Source: Comamonas serinivorans (GTDB lineage: Bacteria; Pseudomonadota; Gammaproteobacteria; Burkholderiales; Burkholderiaceae_C). From it: 64,000 bases of DNA. The stretch lies in assembly GCF_002158865.1 (NCBI RefSeq), contig NZ_CP021455.1, positions 2,232,001 through 2,296,000 on the forward strand, given 5' to 3'. The notes below the pieces were generated by a model. That model made no database searches. It had not been told where the DNA came from and saw only the letters and a program-made list of their open reading frames with translations. Positions 8,446 to 17,419 of the stretch are shown here, piece after piece; within the stretch, counting starts at the first letter, position 1; each line of letters opens with the position of its first letter. The translations under genes and the position numbers were made by a program.

Positions 8446-10023
8446 ATGACAACGCATGCAACCACCACGCCGACGGGGCGCGGCCGGCCCTGGGGCGGGC
8501 TGGACCGAGCCGACCACCGGGACACGCCAAGCCGGGCCACCGGGGCTCGTGCTGCGCTTGCTCGCGCCATGTTCGATCAGGCTGCGTTCGGTCGGGCCGC
8601 ACTCGGCTGGGCTGCCCTCGGTCGGGCCGCGCTGGCCCTGGTGGCGCTGGGCCTGTCGGCCACGGCGCACGCGGCCGAGCTGGACGGCGCGCAGCTCTCG
8701 GCACTGTGGGGCGTGCCGTTCGCGGGCGTGCTGCTGTCGATTGCGCTGTGTCCCCTGCTGACGCCGCAGTTCTGGCACCACCACTTCGGCAAGGTGACCG
8801 CGGCCTGGGCCCTGGCCTTCCTGCTGCCGTTCGCGGCCCTGTTTGGCGTGCACGCGGCCGGCGTCAGCCTGGTGCATGCGCTGGTGGCCGAGTACATCCC
8901 CTTCATCGTGCTGCTGACGGCGCTCTACACCGTCTCGGGCGGCATCTACATCAAGGGCAACCTGCACGGCACGCCGGCCCTCAACGTCAGCCTGCTGGCC
9001 ATTGGCGCGGTGCTGGCCAGCTTCATGGGCACCACCGGGGCGTCCATGCTGCTGATCCGGCCGCTCATCCGCGCCAACGACAACCGCAAGAGTTGCGCGC
9101 ACGTGGTGGTGTTCTTCATCTTCGTGGTCTCCAACATCGGGGGCTCGCTCACGCCGCTGGGCGACCCGCCGCTGTTCCTGGGCTTTCTGAAGGGCGTGGA
9201 CTTCATGTGGACGGCGCAGCACATCTGGATGGAGACGCTGTTCCTCACCGTTGCGCTGCTGGCCCTGCTGTACGTCATCGACAGCTGGCTGTACCGGCGC
9301 GAGGGCGTGCTGCCGCAAGATCCCACACCCGATTCGCCGCCCGAGCGCCTGGGCTTTGACGGCGGCATCAACGGCGTGCTGCTGGCCGCCGTGGTCGGCC
9401 TGGTGCTGATGAGCGGCACCTGGCAGTCCGGCGTGGCGTTTCAGGTGGCCGGTGCCGAGTTCACGCTGCAGGGCCTGTTGCGCGATGTGGGCCTGGTGGT
9501 GGTCACGCTGCTGTCGCTGCTGCTCACGCCCAAGGGCGTGCACGCGGCGAACCAGTTCGGCTGGGGCCCCATGCAAGAGGTCGCCAAGCTGTTCGCCGGC
9601 ATTTTCCTGACCATCATCCCGGTCATCGCCATGCTCAAGGCGGGTGTGAACGGCCCGTTTGGCGGCGTGGTGTCGCTGGTCACGCGGCCCGACGGCAGCC
9701 CCGACCCGGTGATGTACTTTTGGGTGACAGGGGCACTCAGTTCGTTCCTCGACAATGCCCCGACCTACCTGGTGTTTTTCAACACGGCGGGCGGCGATGT
9801 GCAGCAGCTCATGGGCGCGCTGGCGCCGGTGCTGGCGGCCATCTCGGCCGGCGCCGTGTTCATGGGGGCCAACACTTACATCGGCAATGCGCCCAACCTC
9901 ATGGTCAAGGCCATCGCCGAGGAGCGCGGTGTGAAGATGCCCAGCTTCTTTGGCTACATGGCCTGGTCGTTCGGCATCCTGATCCCGCTGTTTGTGATCG
10001 TCACGCTCGTCTGGGTGCGTTGA
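8446..10023 (+). CDS. Sodium:proton antiporter-like membrane protein (ion transporter superfamily)
   Basis: 525 residues with about 12 hydrophobic segments. The conserved features fit the NhaD/CitM-like ion transporter superfamily: SFMGTTGASMLLIRPLIRAND, VVSNIGGSLTPLGDPPLF and FLDNAPTYLVFFN, the last two being the paired transport motifs. A Na+/H+ antiport role is the usual family annotation but the substrate is not proved by sequence. The ATG at 8446 has a GAAGGAG ribosome site 7 bases upstream. The first ~70 residues are odd: Ala/Gly/Arg-rich with repeated GRAAL units leading into a signal-like segment ending ATAHA; an internal ATG at 8569 is a possible alternative start. Confidence 0.8.
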   Translation: MTTHATTTPTGRGRPWGGLDRADHRDTPSRATGARAALARAMFDQAAFGRAALGWAALGRAALALVALGLSATAHAAELDGAQLSALWGVPFAGVLLSIALCPLLTPQFWHHHFGKVTAAWALAFLLPFAALFGVHAAGVSLVHALVAEYIPFIVLLTALYTVSGGIYIKGNLHGTPALNVSLLAIGAVLASFMGTTGASMLLIRPLIRANDNRKSCAHVVVFFIFVVSNIGGSLTPLGDPPLFLGFLKGVDFMWTAQHIWMETLFLTVALLALLYVIDSWLYRREGVLPQDPTPDSPPERLGFDGGINGVLLAAVVGLVLMSGTWQSGVAFQVAGAEFTLQGLLRDVGLVVVTLLSLLLTPKGVHAANQFGWGPMQEVAKLFAGIFLTIIPVIAMLKAGVNGPFGGVVSLVTRPDGSPDPVMYFWVTGALSSFLDNAPTYLVFFNTAGGDVQQLMGALAPVLAAISAGAVFMGANTYIGNAPNLMVKAIAEERGVKMPSFFGYMAWSFGILIPLFVIVTLVWVR

Positions 10024-10051
10024 CGCCGAGTGCCCTGCAGGCGGTGCTGGA

Positions 10052-10097
10052 GTATCAAGCTGTTTCCATTCCAAAACAAACGGAAATCGGCGCATAC
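10052..10097. repeat. 46-bp bipartite palindrome, copy 4 of 18
   Basis: GTAT and ATAC ends; inner cores TTTCCATT and AACGGAAA still pair well although they differ from the consensus, an example of a changed but still mostly complementary stem. It begins 28 bp after the transporter stop. Confidence 0.8.
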
Positions 10098-10144
10098 TCA
10101 CCTCATGAGGCGGGGCGAAACCAAGGCATGGAAGGAGTTTGCCT

Positions 10145-11131
10145 GTGAGTGACAAGATCAAGGTCGTGGTCAGCCGCGCCATTTTTGACGACACCATCGC
10201 CCAGCTGGCGCAGCATTTCGAGGTGGTGAGCAACCAGGAGGACGTGCTGTGGTCGCGCGAGACCTTCATCGCCAAGCTGGAGGGCGCGCAAGGCGTGTTC
10301 ACCACCGCGGCCGAGCGCATCGACGACGAGCTGCTGGCGGCCTGCCCCCAGCTGCGCATCTGCGCCAACATGGGCGTGGGCTACAACAACTTCGACGTCG
10401 CGGCCATGACCGCGCGCGGCGTGCTGGGCACCAACGCCCCCGGCGTGCTGACCGAGACCACGGCCGATCTGGGCTTTGCGCTGCTCATGGCCACGGCGCG
10501 TCGCATCACCGAGAGCGAGCGCTTTCTGCGTGAAGGCCGTTGGAAGGCCTGGCGCTACGACATGTTCGCCGGCCAGGACGTGCACGGCAGCACGCTGGGC
10601 ATCCTGGGCATGGGGCGCATCGGCCAGGGCATTGCCAGGCGCGGCGCCCACGGCTTCGGCATGCAGGTCATCTACCACAACCGCTCGCGCCTGGCGCCCG
10701 ACCTGGAAGCCGCCTGCAACGCCCGTTACGTGAGCAAGGACGAGCTGCTGGCCCAGGCCGATCACCTGGTGCTGGTGCTGCCGTACTCGCCGGCCGCGCA
10801 CCACACCATCGGCGCCGCCGAACTCAAGCAGATGAAGCCCACGGCCACGCTGATCAACATCGCCCGCGGCGGCCTGGTGGACGACGCCGCGCTGGCCCGA
10901 GCGCTGGCCGACGGCACCATCGCCGCGGCCGGGCTGGACGTGTTCGAGGGCGAGCCCAAGGTGCACCCCGGCCTGCTCAGCGTGCCCAACGTGGTGCTCA
11001 CCACCCACATCGGCAGCGCCAGCGTGCCCACGCGGCGCGCCATGGCCACGCTGGCGGCCGACAACCTCATCGCCTACCTGACGCAGGGCAAGGCGCTCAC
11101 GCCGGTCAACCTCGAGGTGCTCGCGAACTGA
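10145..11131 (+). CDS. D-2-hydroxyacid dehydrogenase (GhrB-like glyoxylate/hydroxypyruvate reductase)
   Basis: 328 residues. The Rossmann motif GILGMGRIGQGIARR binds NAD(P)H, and the catalytic set is visible: Arg in NIARGGLVDD, Glu in FEGEPKVHP and His in TTHIGSAS. This is the fold of glyoxylate/hydroxypyruvate and 2-ketogluconate reductases (GhrB type); the exact 2-oxoacid is not decided by sequence. GTG 10145 is chosen because a strong GGAAGGAG lies 7 bases upstream. Its stop overlaps the rmuC start by one base, so the two genes are co-transcribed. Confidence 0.88.
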   Translation: MSDKIKVVVSRAIFDDTIAQLAQHFEVVSNQEDVLWSRETFIAKLEGAQGVFTTAAERIDDELLAACPQLRICANMGVGYNNFDVAAMTARGVLGTNAPGVLTETTADLGFALLMATARRITESERFLREGRWKAWRYDMFAGQDVHGSTLGILGMGRIGQGIARRGAHGFGMQVIYHNRSRLAPDLEAACNARYVSKDELLAQADHLVLVLPYSPAAHHTIGAAELKQMKPTATLINIARGGLVDDAALARALADGTIAAAGLDVFEGEPKVHPGLLSVPNVVLTTHIGSASVPTRRAMATLAADNLIAYLTQGKALTPVNLEVLAN

Positions 11132-12606
11132 TGCCGACCGAGTTCTGGTTGGTCTCGGGGTTGCTCGCACTGCTGGGGCTGGCGTGCCTGGGCCTGCTGG
11201 TGGCCGTGCTGGTGCGCAGGCCCACCGAGGGCGTCACGCCGCAGGAGCTGGTCCAGCAGCTGGCGGCCGCCAGCGCCGGGCTGCAGCGCGAGCTGACCGC
11301 CACCGCCGGCACGCAATCGCTGCAGCTGCGGCGCGAAATGCTGCACCTGCTGGGCACCTTCCAGCAGACGCTGAGCGCCCAGAGCGCCGAAGACACCCGC
11401 ACGCAGAACGCCCAGCTCGATGCCATGGCGCAGCAGCTCGCCAGCCTGAACAAGGGCGTCAGCGACACGCTGGCGCAGCAGCTCACGCAGCTGGGCGAGG
11501 CCAACGCGCGGCGCCTGGCTGAAATCCGCCAGACGCTGGACGCGCAGCTGGTGCAGCTGCAGCAGGACAACGCGGCCAAGCTGGACGAGATGCGCCAGGT
11601 CGTCGACGAGAAGCTGCAGGCCACGCTCGAGGCCCGCCTGGGCGAGAGCTTCAAGCAGGTGGCCGAACGCCTGGAGCAGGTGCACCGCGGCCTGGGCGAG
11701 ATGCAGACCCTGGCGCAAGGCGTGGGCGACCTGCGCCACCTGTTGACCAACGTGAAAACGCGCGGCCTGTTTGGCGAGGCGCAGCTGGGCGCCTTGCTCG
11801 AGCAGGCGCTGGCGCCCGACCAGTTCGCGGCCCAGGTGGCCACGCGCCCCGGCAGCCGCGAAACCGTGGACTTCGCCGTGCGCCTGCCCGGCAAGGGGCC
11901 CGGCGATGCGCCCGTGTGGCTGCCCATCGACGCGAAGTTTCCGGCCGAGGATTACGAGCGCCTGCTGGACGCCCAGCAGCGCGCCGATGCGCAGGGCGTG
12001 CAGGTCTTCGGCAAGGCGCTGGAGCAGCGCGTGCGCGCTCAGGCGCGCTCGATCGCCGACAAGTACCTGCAACCCCCGCTCACGACCGAGTTCGGCATCC
12101 TGTTCTTGCCGAGCGAGGGCCTCTACGCCGAGGTGCTGCGCCGGCCCGGCCTGGTCGAGGCGCTGCAGCGCGACCTGCGCATCACCATCGCGGGCCCGAC
12201 CACGCTGATGGCCATGCTCAACGCCCTGCACATGGGCTTTCGCACGCTGGCGCTGGAAAAGCGCAGCAGCGAGGTGTGGCAGGTGCTGGGCGCGGTCAAG
12301 ACCGAGTTCGACAAGTTCGGCGGGGTGCTCGCCAAGCTGCGCCGGCAGACGCAGACCGTGCTCAACACGCTGGAGACCGCCCACACGCGCAGCAACGTGC
12401 TGGGCCGGCATTTGCGCCAGGTCGAGTCGCTGCCGCCCGAGCACGCCCAGGCGCTGTTGCCTGAGCTGGCGCAGTTCGAGCTGGACGTCGGCCCGCCGGA
12501 TGGGGCCAGCCCCGTGCGCGACACACCCGCTGCCGTTTCTGCCGAAAATGGCAGTATGCATGAGCTGACGTTTTCGATCGGACGGCAACCAGGCGATACC
12601 CCGTGA
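11131..12606 (+). CDS. rmuC: DNA recombination protein RmuC
   Basis: 491 residues. An N-terminal membrane helix (about residues 5-28) is followed by a long Gln/Ala-rich coiled coil (about 40-200) and the RmuC nuclease-like domain, with NVKTRGLFGEAQLGALLEQ, LPIDAKFPAEDYERLLDA and EFGILFLPSEGLYAEVLRRP. RmuC limits inversions at short inverted repeats. The ATG overlaps the preceding stop, and its own stop overlaps the next start (GTGA), so three genes form one unit. Its family role with inverted repeats is notable in a genome full of palindromes, but no link is shown. Confidence 0.93.
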   Translation: MPTEFWLVSGLLALLGLACLGLLVAVLVRRPTEGVTPQELVQQLAAASAGLQRELTATAGTQSLQLRREMLHLLGTFQQTLSAQSAEDTRTQNAQLDAMAQQLASLNKGVSDTLAQQLTQLGEANARRLAEIRQTLDAQLVQLQQDNAAKLDEMRQVVDEKLQATLEARLGESFKQVAERLEQVHRGLGEMQTLAQGVGDLRHLLTNVKTRGLFGEAQLGALLEQALAPDQFAAQVATRPGSRETVDFAVRLPGKGPGDAPVWLPIDAKFPAEDYERLLDAQQRADAQGVQVFGKALEQRVRAQARSIADKYLQPPLTTEFGILFLPSEGLYAEVLRRPGLVEALQRDLRITIAGPTTLMAMLNALHMGFRTLALEKRSSEVWQVLGAVKTEFDKFGGVLAKLRRQTQTVLNTLETAHTRSNVLGRHLRQVESLPPEHAQALLPELAQFELDVGPPDGASPVRDTPAAVSAENGSMHELTFSIGRQPGDTP

Positions 12607-13784
12607 CGGGCGCAGAGCTGCTGCGCCTGGTCATTGCCCAGGTCTGCATCCACGCGACCATGGCCGGCCTGCGCCTGGCCACCCCGCTGCTGGCGCTGCA
12701 AGAGGGCTACCAGCCCGGCGCCGTGGGCACGCTGGTGGCCTTGTTCGCCGTCAGCCAGGTGTTTCTCGCCGTGCCGGCCGGCAAGTTTGCCGACCGCCAC
12801 GGCATCCGGCTGCCCCTGGGCATGGCCTGCGTGGCCGCCGCCGTGCCGCTGGTGGCGGGGGCGGCGTTTCCCATCATGCCGGTGCTGTGCGTGGGCGCCT
12901 TGCTGACCGGCGGGGCGGCTGGCGCCACCATCATCACCCTGCAGCGCCACATCGGGCGCGCCGCGCAGTCGCCGCAGGAGCGCACCAAGTTCTTCAGCTG
13001 GCTGGCCATTGCGCCGGCGGCCGCCAACTTCGTCGGGCCGTTTGGCGCCGGCCTGCTGATCGACTACGCCGGTCACCAGCGCGCCGACGAGCTGGCGTTT
13101 CGCATCTGCCTGGGGGCGCTGGCCTGCCTGCCCGTGATCGCCTGGCTGCTGGTCATGCGGGCGCGCGAGCTGCCGCGCGAGCCTGCGCACGCCCATGCCG
13201 GCAAGACCCACGCCTGGGACCTGCTGCGCGAGGTGAGCTTCCGCCGCATCCTGTTCGTCAATTGGCTGCAGGCCGCCAGCTGGGACATCCACGCCTTCAT
13301 CGTGCCCATCCTGGGGCACGACCGCGGGCTGTCGGCCTCGGCCATCGGCGGCATCCTGGGGGCGTTCGCCATCTCGGCCGCCGCCATCCGCGTGGTGCTG
13401 CCCGCCATCGCCCGGCGCGTGACGCCCAAGCAGCTCATCTTCGTGGCCACCTGCGTCACGGCCTGCCTGTTCTCGGTCTACCCGTTCACGCACCATGCCT
13501 GGCAGATGACGGTGTGCGCCATGTGCCTGGGCGTGTCGCTGGGCTGTGTGCAGCCCATGATCATGTCGCTGATGCACCAGACCACGCCGCCGCACCGGCA
13601 GGGCGAGGCCCTGGGCCTGCGCCTCATGGCCATCAACGCGTCCAGCGTGGTCATGCCCATGGTCGCGGGGTCGCTGGGCTCGCTGATCGGCGCCGGCGCC
13701 GTGTTCTGGGTCGTCGCCGTGGTGGTGGGCAGCGGCACCTCGGTGATCCGCAAGCTGGATTTCAGTCAGGGCCAGGGCGACTGA
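12603..13784 (+). CDS. MFS transporter
   Basis: 393 residues with 12 predicted membrane segments. The MFS motif A appears after helix 2 as GKFADRHGIRLPLG, and a second-half counterpart lies near the middle. The GTG start shares four bases with the rmuC stop, so it is translationally coupled. Substrate unknown; the length and the absence of neighbouring enzymes do not point to one. Confidence 0.85.
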   Translation: MTGAELLRLVIAQVCIHATMAGLRLATPLLALQEGYQPGAVGTLVALFAVSQVFLAVPAGKFADRHGIRLPLGMACVAAAVPLVAGAAFPIMPVLCVGALLTGGAAGATIITLQRHIGRAAQSPQERTKFFSWLAIAPAAANFVGPFGAGLLIDYAGHQRADELAFRICLGALACLPVIAWLLVMRARELPREPAHAHAGKTHAWDLLREVSFRRILFVNWLQAASWDIHAFIVPILGHDRGLSASAIGGILGAFAISAAAIRVVLPAIARRVTPKQLIFVATCVTACLFSVYPFTHHAWQMTVCAMCLGVSLGCVQPMIMSLMHQTTPPHRQGEALGLRLMAINASSVVMPMVAGSLGSLIGAGAVFWVVAVVVGSGTSVIRKLDFSQGQGD

Positions 13785-14071
13785 GGGCGGCGAGCTGTCG
13801 TGCGGGGCGTGGACCTTGCAGCGGAAGAACCTGGGTCGGATGGCGGGCGGTCCACCTCACGGCCTGCACGGCCTGGATGGCGAGGTGGGACGATGCGCCT
13901 CCAGGCACCGGCTGCAGGCTGCCAGCCTCACATGCTCAACCCCTGCACGACATCGCAGCGTGCCTGGGCGAGCGATCTGGCGTGTGGCTTGTGCCGTGTG
14001 CGGAAGCGGCGCCGCTCGCAGACCGCTCGCAGCGGGCCTCGGCGTCCTGCACGCGCCGCCGGCGCACATCC

Positions 14072-14992
14072 TCACGCCAGGGCGGCGCCCTGCAGCAGCG
14101 CCAGCTGCGCGCGCAGCTCGGCGTTCTCGGCCTCCAGCTCGCGCACGCGGGCGCGCAGGCTGTCCACGGTGTCTTCGGCGCCATCCGAGGCGTCGGCGGC
14201 ATCGGTCTGGGACTCGTCGCCTGTGTCGGACTCGGGCTTGGGCTTGCGCTTGGCCTCGCGCACGCGTTTGGCGGCCTGGCGCAACTCTTTGGCACCACCC
14301 TGGGCGGCTTGCACCTGTTCGTCGGCCGGCAGGCTGGCGACCACGGCGGCCGTGCTGAGCGTGATGTCCCCGGACTTGACCGCGGCGACCACTTCGGGCG
14401 CGGCCTGGCTTTGAATCGCCTCGATCATGCGCACCTGGCTGCTGCTGATGCGCGCGGCCTTGGCCAGGGCTTCGCGGCTGGTCAGCAGGCGCGTGTCGAC
14501 GGGGGCGACCGTGGGTGCAGCGGCCTCGGCTGGTGCGGCGCCGGATCTGTCGGGGCCGTCCATGTCGAACGGGGGATCGCCGGCCACCGGTGCGTCGTCG
14601 CCGTGATCGGCAGGGTCTGTGGCCTGGGAAGGCGCCGGTGCAGCGGCCTGTGTCTGCGCGGCCTTCAGGCGCGACTCCAGGATGTCGCGCTTGCGCAGCG
14701 CGAGCACGCCGCGCTGGAAGTCGGAAATGCTGCGCCGGCCCAGGTGCTGGTCGATCATCCACAGGTGCACGTCTTCCAGGGTCTGGAACTGCGTGGCCTG
14801 CACGGTGGAAAAGGGCAGGCCGTGTTTCTGGCAGATGCCGTAGCGGTTGTGGCCGTCGACCAGCAGGTCGCCCCACAGCACCAGCGCATCGCGGCAGCCT
14901 TCGGCCAGGATGCTGCGCTCGAGCGCGGCGTGTTCGTCGGGGGTCAGGGGGTCGATGTAGGCCTTGAGGTCTTCGTTGACAACGATGTCCAT
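14072..14992 (-). CDS. Solitary ParB-like nuclease/partition-domain protein
   Basis: 306 residues. The N-terminus has a ParB/Srx-type domain (PLTPDEHAALERSILAEG, VLWGDLLVDGHNRYGICQKH, i.e. the DGHNR box of the family). An Ala/Asp-rich linker of about 50 residues follows, then a second helical region (RLLTSREALAKAARISSSQ) and a C-terminal coiled coil rich in Glu and Arg. There is no ParA gene next to it, so it is not a standard parAB locus; it more likely acts as a DNA-binding regulator. ATG 14992 is preferred over a TTG at 15001. Confidence 0.75.
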   Translation of the reverse strand: MDIVVNEDLKAYIDPLTPDEHAALERSILAEGCRDALVLWGDLLVDGHNRYGICQKHGLPFSTVQATQFQTLEDVHLWMIDQHLGRRSISDFQRGVLALRKRDILESRLKAAQTQAAAPAPSQATDPADHGDDAPVAGDPPFDMDGPDRSGAAPAEAAAPTVAPVDTRLLTSREALAKAARISSSQVRMIEAIQSQAAPEVVAAVKSGDITLSTAAVVASLPADEQVQAAQGGAKELRQAAKRVREAKRKPKPESDTGDESQTDAADASDGAEDTVDSLRARVRELEAENAELRAQLALLQGAALA

Positions 14993-15001
14993 GGCAAGCA
15001 A

Positions 15002-15432
15002 TGCAGGGCGCGCGCGAAGGCGGGCCGAAAGAAGCGAAAGGGCGCGATTCTACGCGGGGCCGCAGCGGCCCGGGCGACGCCAGCCTCGCGTGCGGCTGGC
15101 CGCTGAAGGAGGCTGGGGCGGGCCGGCTTGGCGGCCTGCCTGGTCAATCCGTTGGGCGCAGAACATCAGAGTATTGGGTGACTGCCGTTATCTCATAAAC
15201 GATTAGTTGCCCATACTCCAGATCAATGAGATGAGGATCTGGTCAAACAGCACGATGCACGCATGGCCGCACGGTGACGTGCCCGGACGGGGTTGCACCG
15301 AGCACGCCGGAGGTCATCCACATCGCCCGGCGGCAGACCGGTCGGAGCGCCGGCCGATGTGAGTGGTGCGCGCTCCCGACGGCCGTCAGACGCGAACGAC
15401 TGCGCTTGATGCGAGAGTCGCCAGCAGCCCGC
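15002..15432. other. Gene-free gap with palindromic repeat copy 2
   Basis: This lies upstream of the ParB-like gene and downstream of iclR. It holds the palindrome at 15171-15216; outside it I see no conserved frame. The promoter of the ParB-like gene should be here but no clear -10/-35 pair stands out. Confidence 0.55.
15171..15216. repeat. 46-bp bipartite palindrome, copy 2 of 18
   Basis: GAGTAT and ATACTC flank the element, with inner cores CTGCCGTT and AACGATTA. It is one of the copies located in a co-directional rather than a convergent gap. Confidence 0.8.
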
Positions 15433-16242
15433 TCACCCCAGGTCGGGGGGCGTGCCCATGGGGATGTCGGTGCAGCCCAGCGCGGTGGAGATCTCTTTGG
15501 CCGTGGTGATGAGGTGGGGAATCCAGGCGTCTTCCAGGCGCTCGGTGGGCGCGGAGATGGACAGCCCGGCCACCAGCCGCGACTGGTCGTCGAAGATGCC
15601 GGCGGCGATGCAGCGGACGCCGCGCTCGAGCTCTTCGTTGTCGCGCGCATAGCCTTGCTGGCGGGCGCGCAGCAGCTCTCGCTCCAGGTCGGGCAGCTTG
15701 GTGATGGAGTTGGCCGTCTGGCCCGACAGGCCGGTGCGCATGGCGTAGGCGCGCAGGCGCTGGGCGTCGTCCATGCACAGGAACAGCTTGCCGGTGGAGG
15801 TGAGGTGCAGCGGGGCGTGGCCGCCAATGGCGCGCACGACCTGCATGCCCGAGCGCTCGGCGGTGTAGGCGCGGTCGATGTAGACGATCTCGTCGCCCTG
15901 GCGCACGCTGAGGTTGACGGGCTGCTGCGTGAGGCGGTGCAGGGCGTTCATGGGCAGCTGCGCCACGTCGCGCACGCTGATGCGGGCCTTGACCAGGTTG
16001 CCCAGCTCGAGGAAGCGCATGCCCAGGCGGTAGGTGCCGGACTCGGGACGCTCGATGAAGCGGCCGACGGCCAGATCGTTGAGGATGCGGTGGGCGGTGG
16101 AGCTGTGCAGGCCGGTTTTCTCTGCGATCTCCTTGAGCGACATGTCTTCCCGCTTGGACGCGAGCACGTCGATGATGGCAAACATCCGCTCGATCACCTG
16201 GACGGTGGGCGCGGGCAGCGGCGGTGGGCTGGAGGGTCTCAT
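15433..16242 (-). CDS. IclR-family transcriptional regulator
   Basis: 269 residues. The N-terminal winged helix is clear (VIERMFAIIDVLASKREDMSL, KTGLHSSTAHRILNDL as recognition helix), and the C-terminal effector domain carries the typical GGHAPLHLTSTGKLFL, RGVRCIAAGIFDD and LSISAPTERL blocks. IclR proteins bind small metabolites and control catabolic genes, usually next to them. Here no obvious catabolic operon adjoins: bpt/aat lie upstream and the ParB-like gene downstream, so the target is unknown. Confidence 0.93.
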   Translation of the reverse strand: MRPSSPPPLPAPTVQVIERMFAIIDVLASKREDMSLKEIAEKTGLHSSTAHRILNDLAVGRFIERPESGTYRLGMRFLELGNLVKARISVRDVAQLPMNALHRLTQQPVNLSVRQGDEIVYIDRAYTAERSGMQVVRAIGGHAPLHLTSTGKLFLCMDDAQRLRAYAMRTGLSGQTANSITKLPDLERELLRARQQGYARDNEELERGVRCIAAGIFDDQSRLVAGLSISAPTERLEDAWIPHLITTAKEISTALGCTDIPMGTPPDLG

Positions 16243-16605
16243 TGGTGCGAGATTCTAGAGACGCCGGGAAGCCGGCTTGCCGCTGGGCCGCGTCGCGCGT
16301 TCGTGCGGGGGCAGCGTGCGGGCGCGGCAGCGCAGGCAGGGGCGTGGAGGTGAGCTGGCAGGGTCGGGCGCGAAAGCCGCTGTCTGACGATCGGGGAGGC
16401 GGGCGCCGCATGCGGGTGAATCGAGGTCCGCCATCGCGTTCGTCGAGCACATCCGTCATCAAACGGCCGCCTTGGCATACCCCCACGAGAACCGATGAGA
16501 GAAAGAGCAACGGGAAGCTGTGGATACTCTTCACGCGCAACACGCGGCTTGTCGCTCGTCCACCGTTACGTCTAGAGCGGGCGGTGCGTCGCCACCCGCC
16601 TGGCA
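16243..16605. other. 363-bp gap with at most a decayed half repeat
   Basis: No gene or RNA is recognised between bpt and iclR. Around 16510-16535 the segment AACGGG...GGATACTC resembles the right arm of the 46-bp palindrome, but no matching left GTAT arm exists at the required distance. Confidence 0.45.
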
Positions 16606-17361
16606 TCACTCAGCAGGGCGCTGCCACTGGCCGTCCACGCGCAGCTCGTGCGGGTGGAACTGGCGCTTGTAGGCCATCTTGCGGCTGTCGGCGATCCAGT
16701 AGCCCAGGTAGACGTGGGGCAGGCCCAGCTTGCGGGCCTGATCCACCAGCCACAGCACGCCATAGGTGCCGTAGCTGGCCTGGGGCTCGGGGTCGTAGTA
16801 GGTGTAGACGGCAGACAGGCCGTCGCCCAGCATGTCCAGGATGCTGACCATGCGCAGCTGGCCGACCTCGCCGTGCGCCTCCTGTTCGGGCGTGACTGGG
16901 TCGCGGAACTCGACCAGGCGCGAGTTGACCCGGCTTTGCAGCAGGAATTGCGTGTACTGGTCGATGCTGTCGTGGTCCATGCCGCCACCGGCGTGGCGAG
17001 CCATCTGGTAGCGCAGGTAGAGCTGGTAGTGCTCGGGGCTGTAGGCCAGGCGCAGCACGCGGGACTGCAGCTGGCCGTGGGCGGCCTGGGCGCGGCGCTG
17101 GCTGCGGCTGGGGCGGAATTCGTCGGCGCAGATGCGCAGCGGCACGCAGGCGTTGCAGCCGTCGCAATGGGGGCGGTAGGTGAACATGCCGCTGCGGCGA
17201 AACCCCATGGCCACGAGTTCGGTGTAGACCTCGGTGTGGATGAGGTGGCTGGGCGTGGCCACCTGCGAGCGGGCCTGCCGCCCCGGCAGGTAGCTGCAGC
17301 CATAGGGGGCCGTGGCGTAGAACTGCAGCCGCTGCAGCGGCAAGTCGTTGAGTTGCGTCAC
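16606..17361 (-). CDS. bpt: Aspartate/glutamate leucyltransferase (Bpt/ATE family)
   Basis: 251 residues, standard for the bacterial R-transferase homologue. N-terminal CSYLPGRQARSQV and the Cys cluster CDGCNACVPLRI are diagnostic, followed by YLRYQMARHAGGGMD and GYWIADSRKMAYKRQF. Bpt attaches Leu to proteins with N-terminal Asp or Glu, making them ClpAP substrates. It lies 58 bp behind aat on the same strand, so the two amino-acid transferases of the bacterial N-degron pathway form one operon, a common arrangement in proteobacteria. Confidence 0.95.
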   Translation of the reverse strand: MTQLNDLPLQRLQFYATAPYGCSYLPGRQARSQVATPSHLIHTEVYTELVAMGFRRSGMFTYRPHCDGCNACVPLRICADEFRPSRSQRRAQAAHGQLQSRVLRLAYSPEHYQLYLRYQMARHAGGGMDHDSIDQYTQFLLQSRVNSRLVEFRDPVTPEQEAHGEVGQLRMVSILDMLGDGLSAVYTYYDPEPQASYGTYGVLWLVDQARKLGLPHVYLGYWIADSRKMAYKRQFHPHELRVDGQWQRPAE

Positions 17362-17419
17362 CGGAGTCAGGTCGTCAGCACAAGGTCGTGTGAAGCCCAG
17401 TGCGTGCCGCGGACCGCGT

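Noticed and set aside
14072..14992. A chromosomal parAB partition locus
   Set aside because: No ParA ATPase gene or parS-like repeats are adjacent; the protein is a solitary ParB-domain factor.
16472..16535. A possible nineteenth palindrome copy
   Set aside because: Only the right arm resembles the element; there is no GTAT at 46 bp, so it fails the rule all other copies obey.
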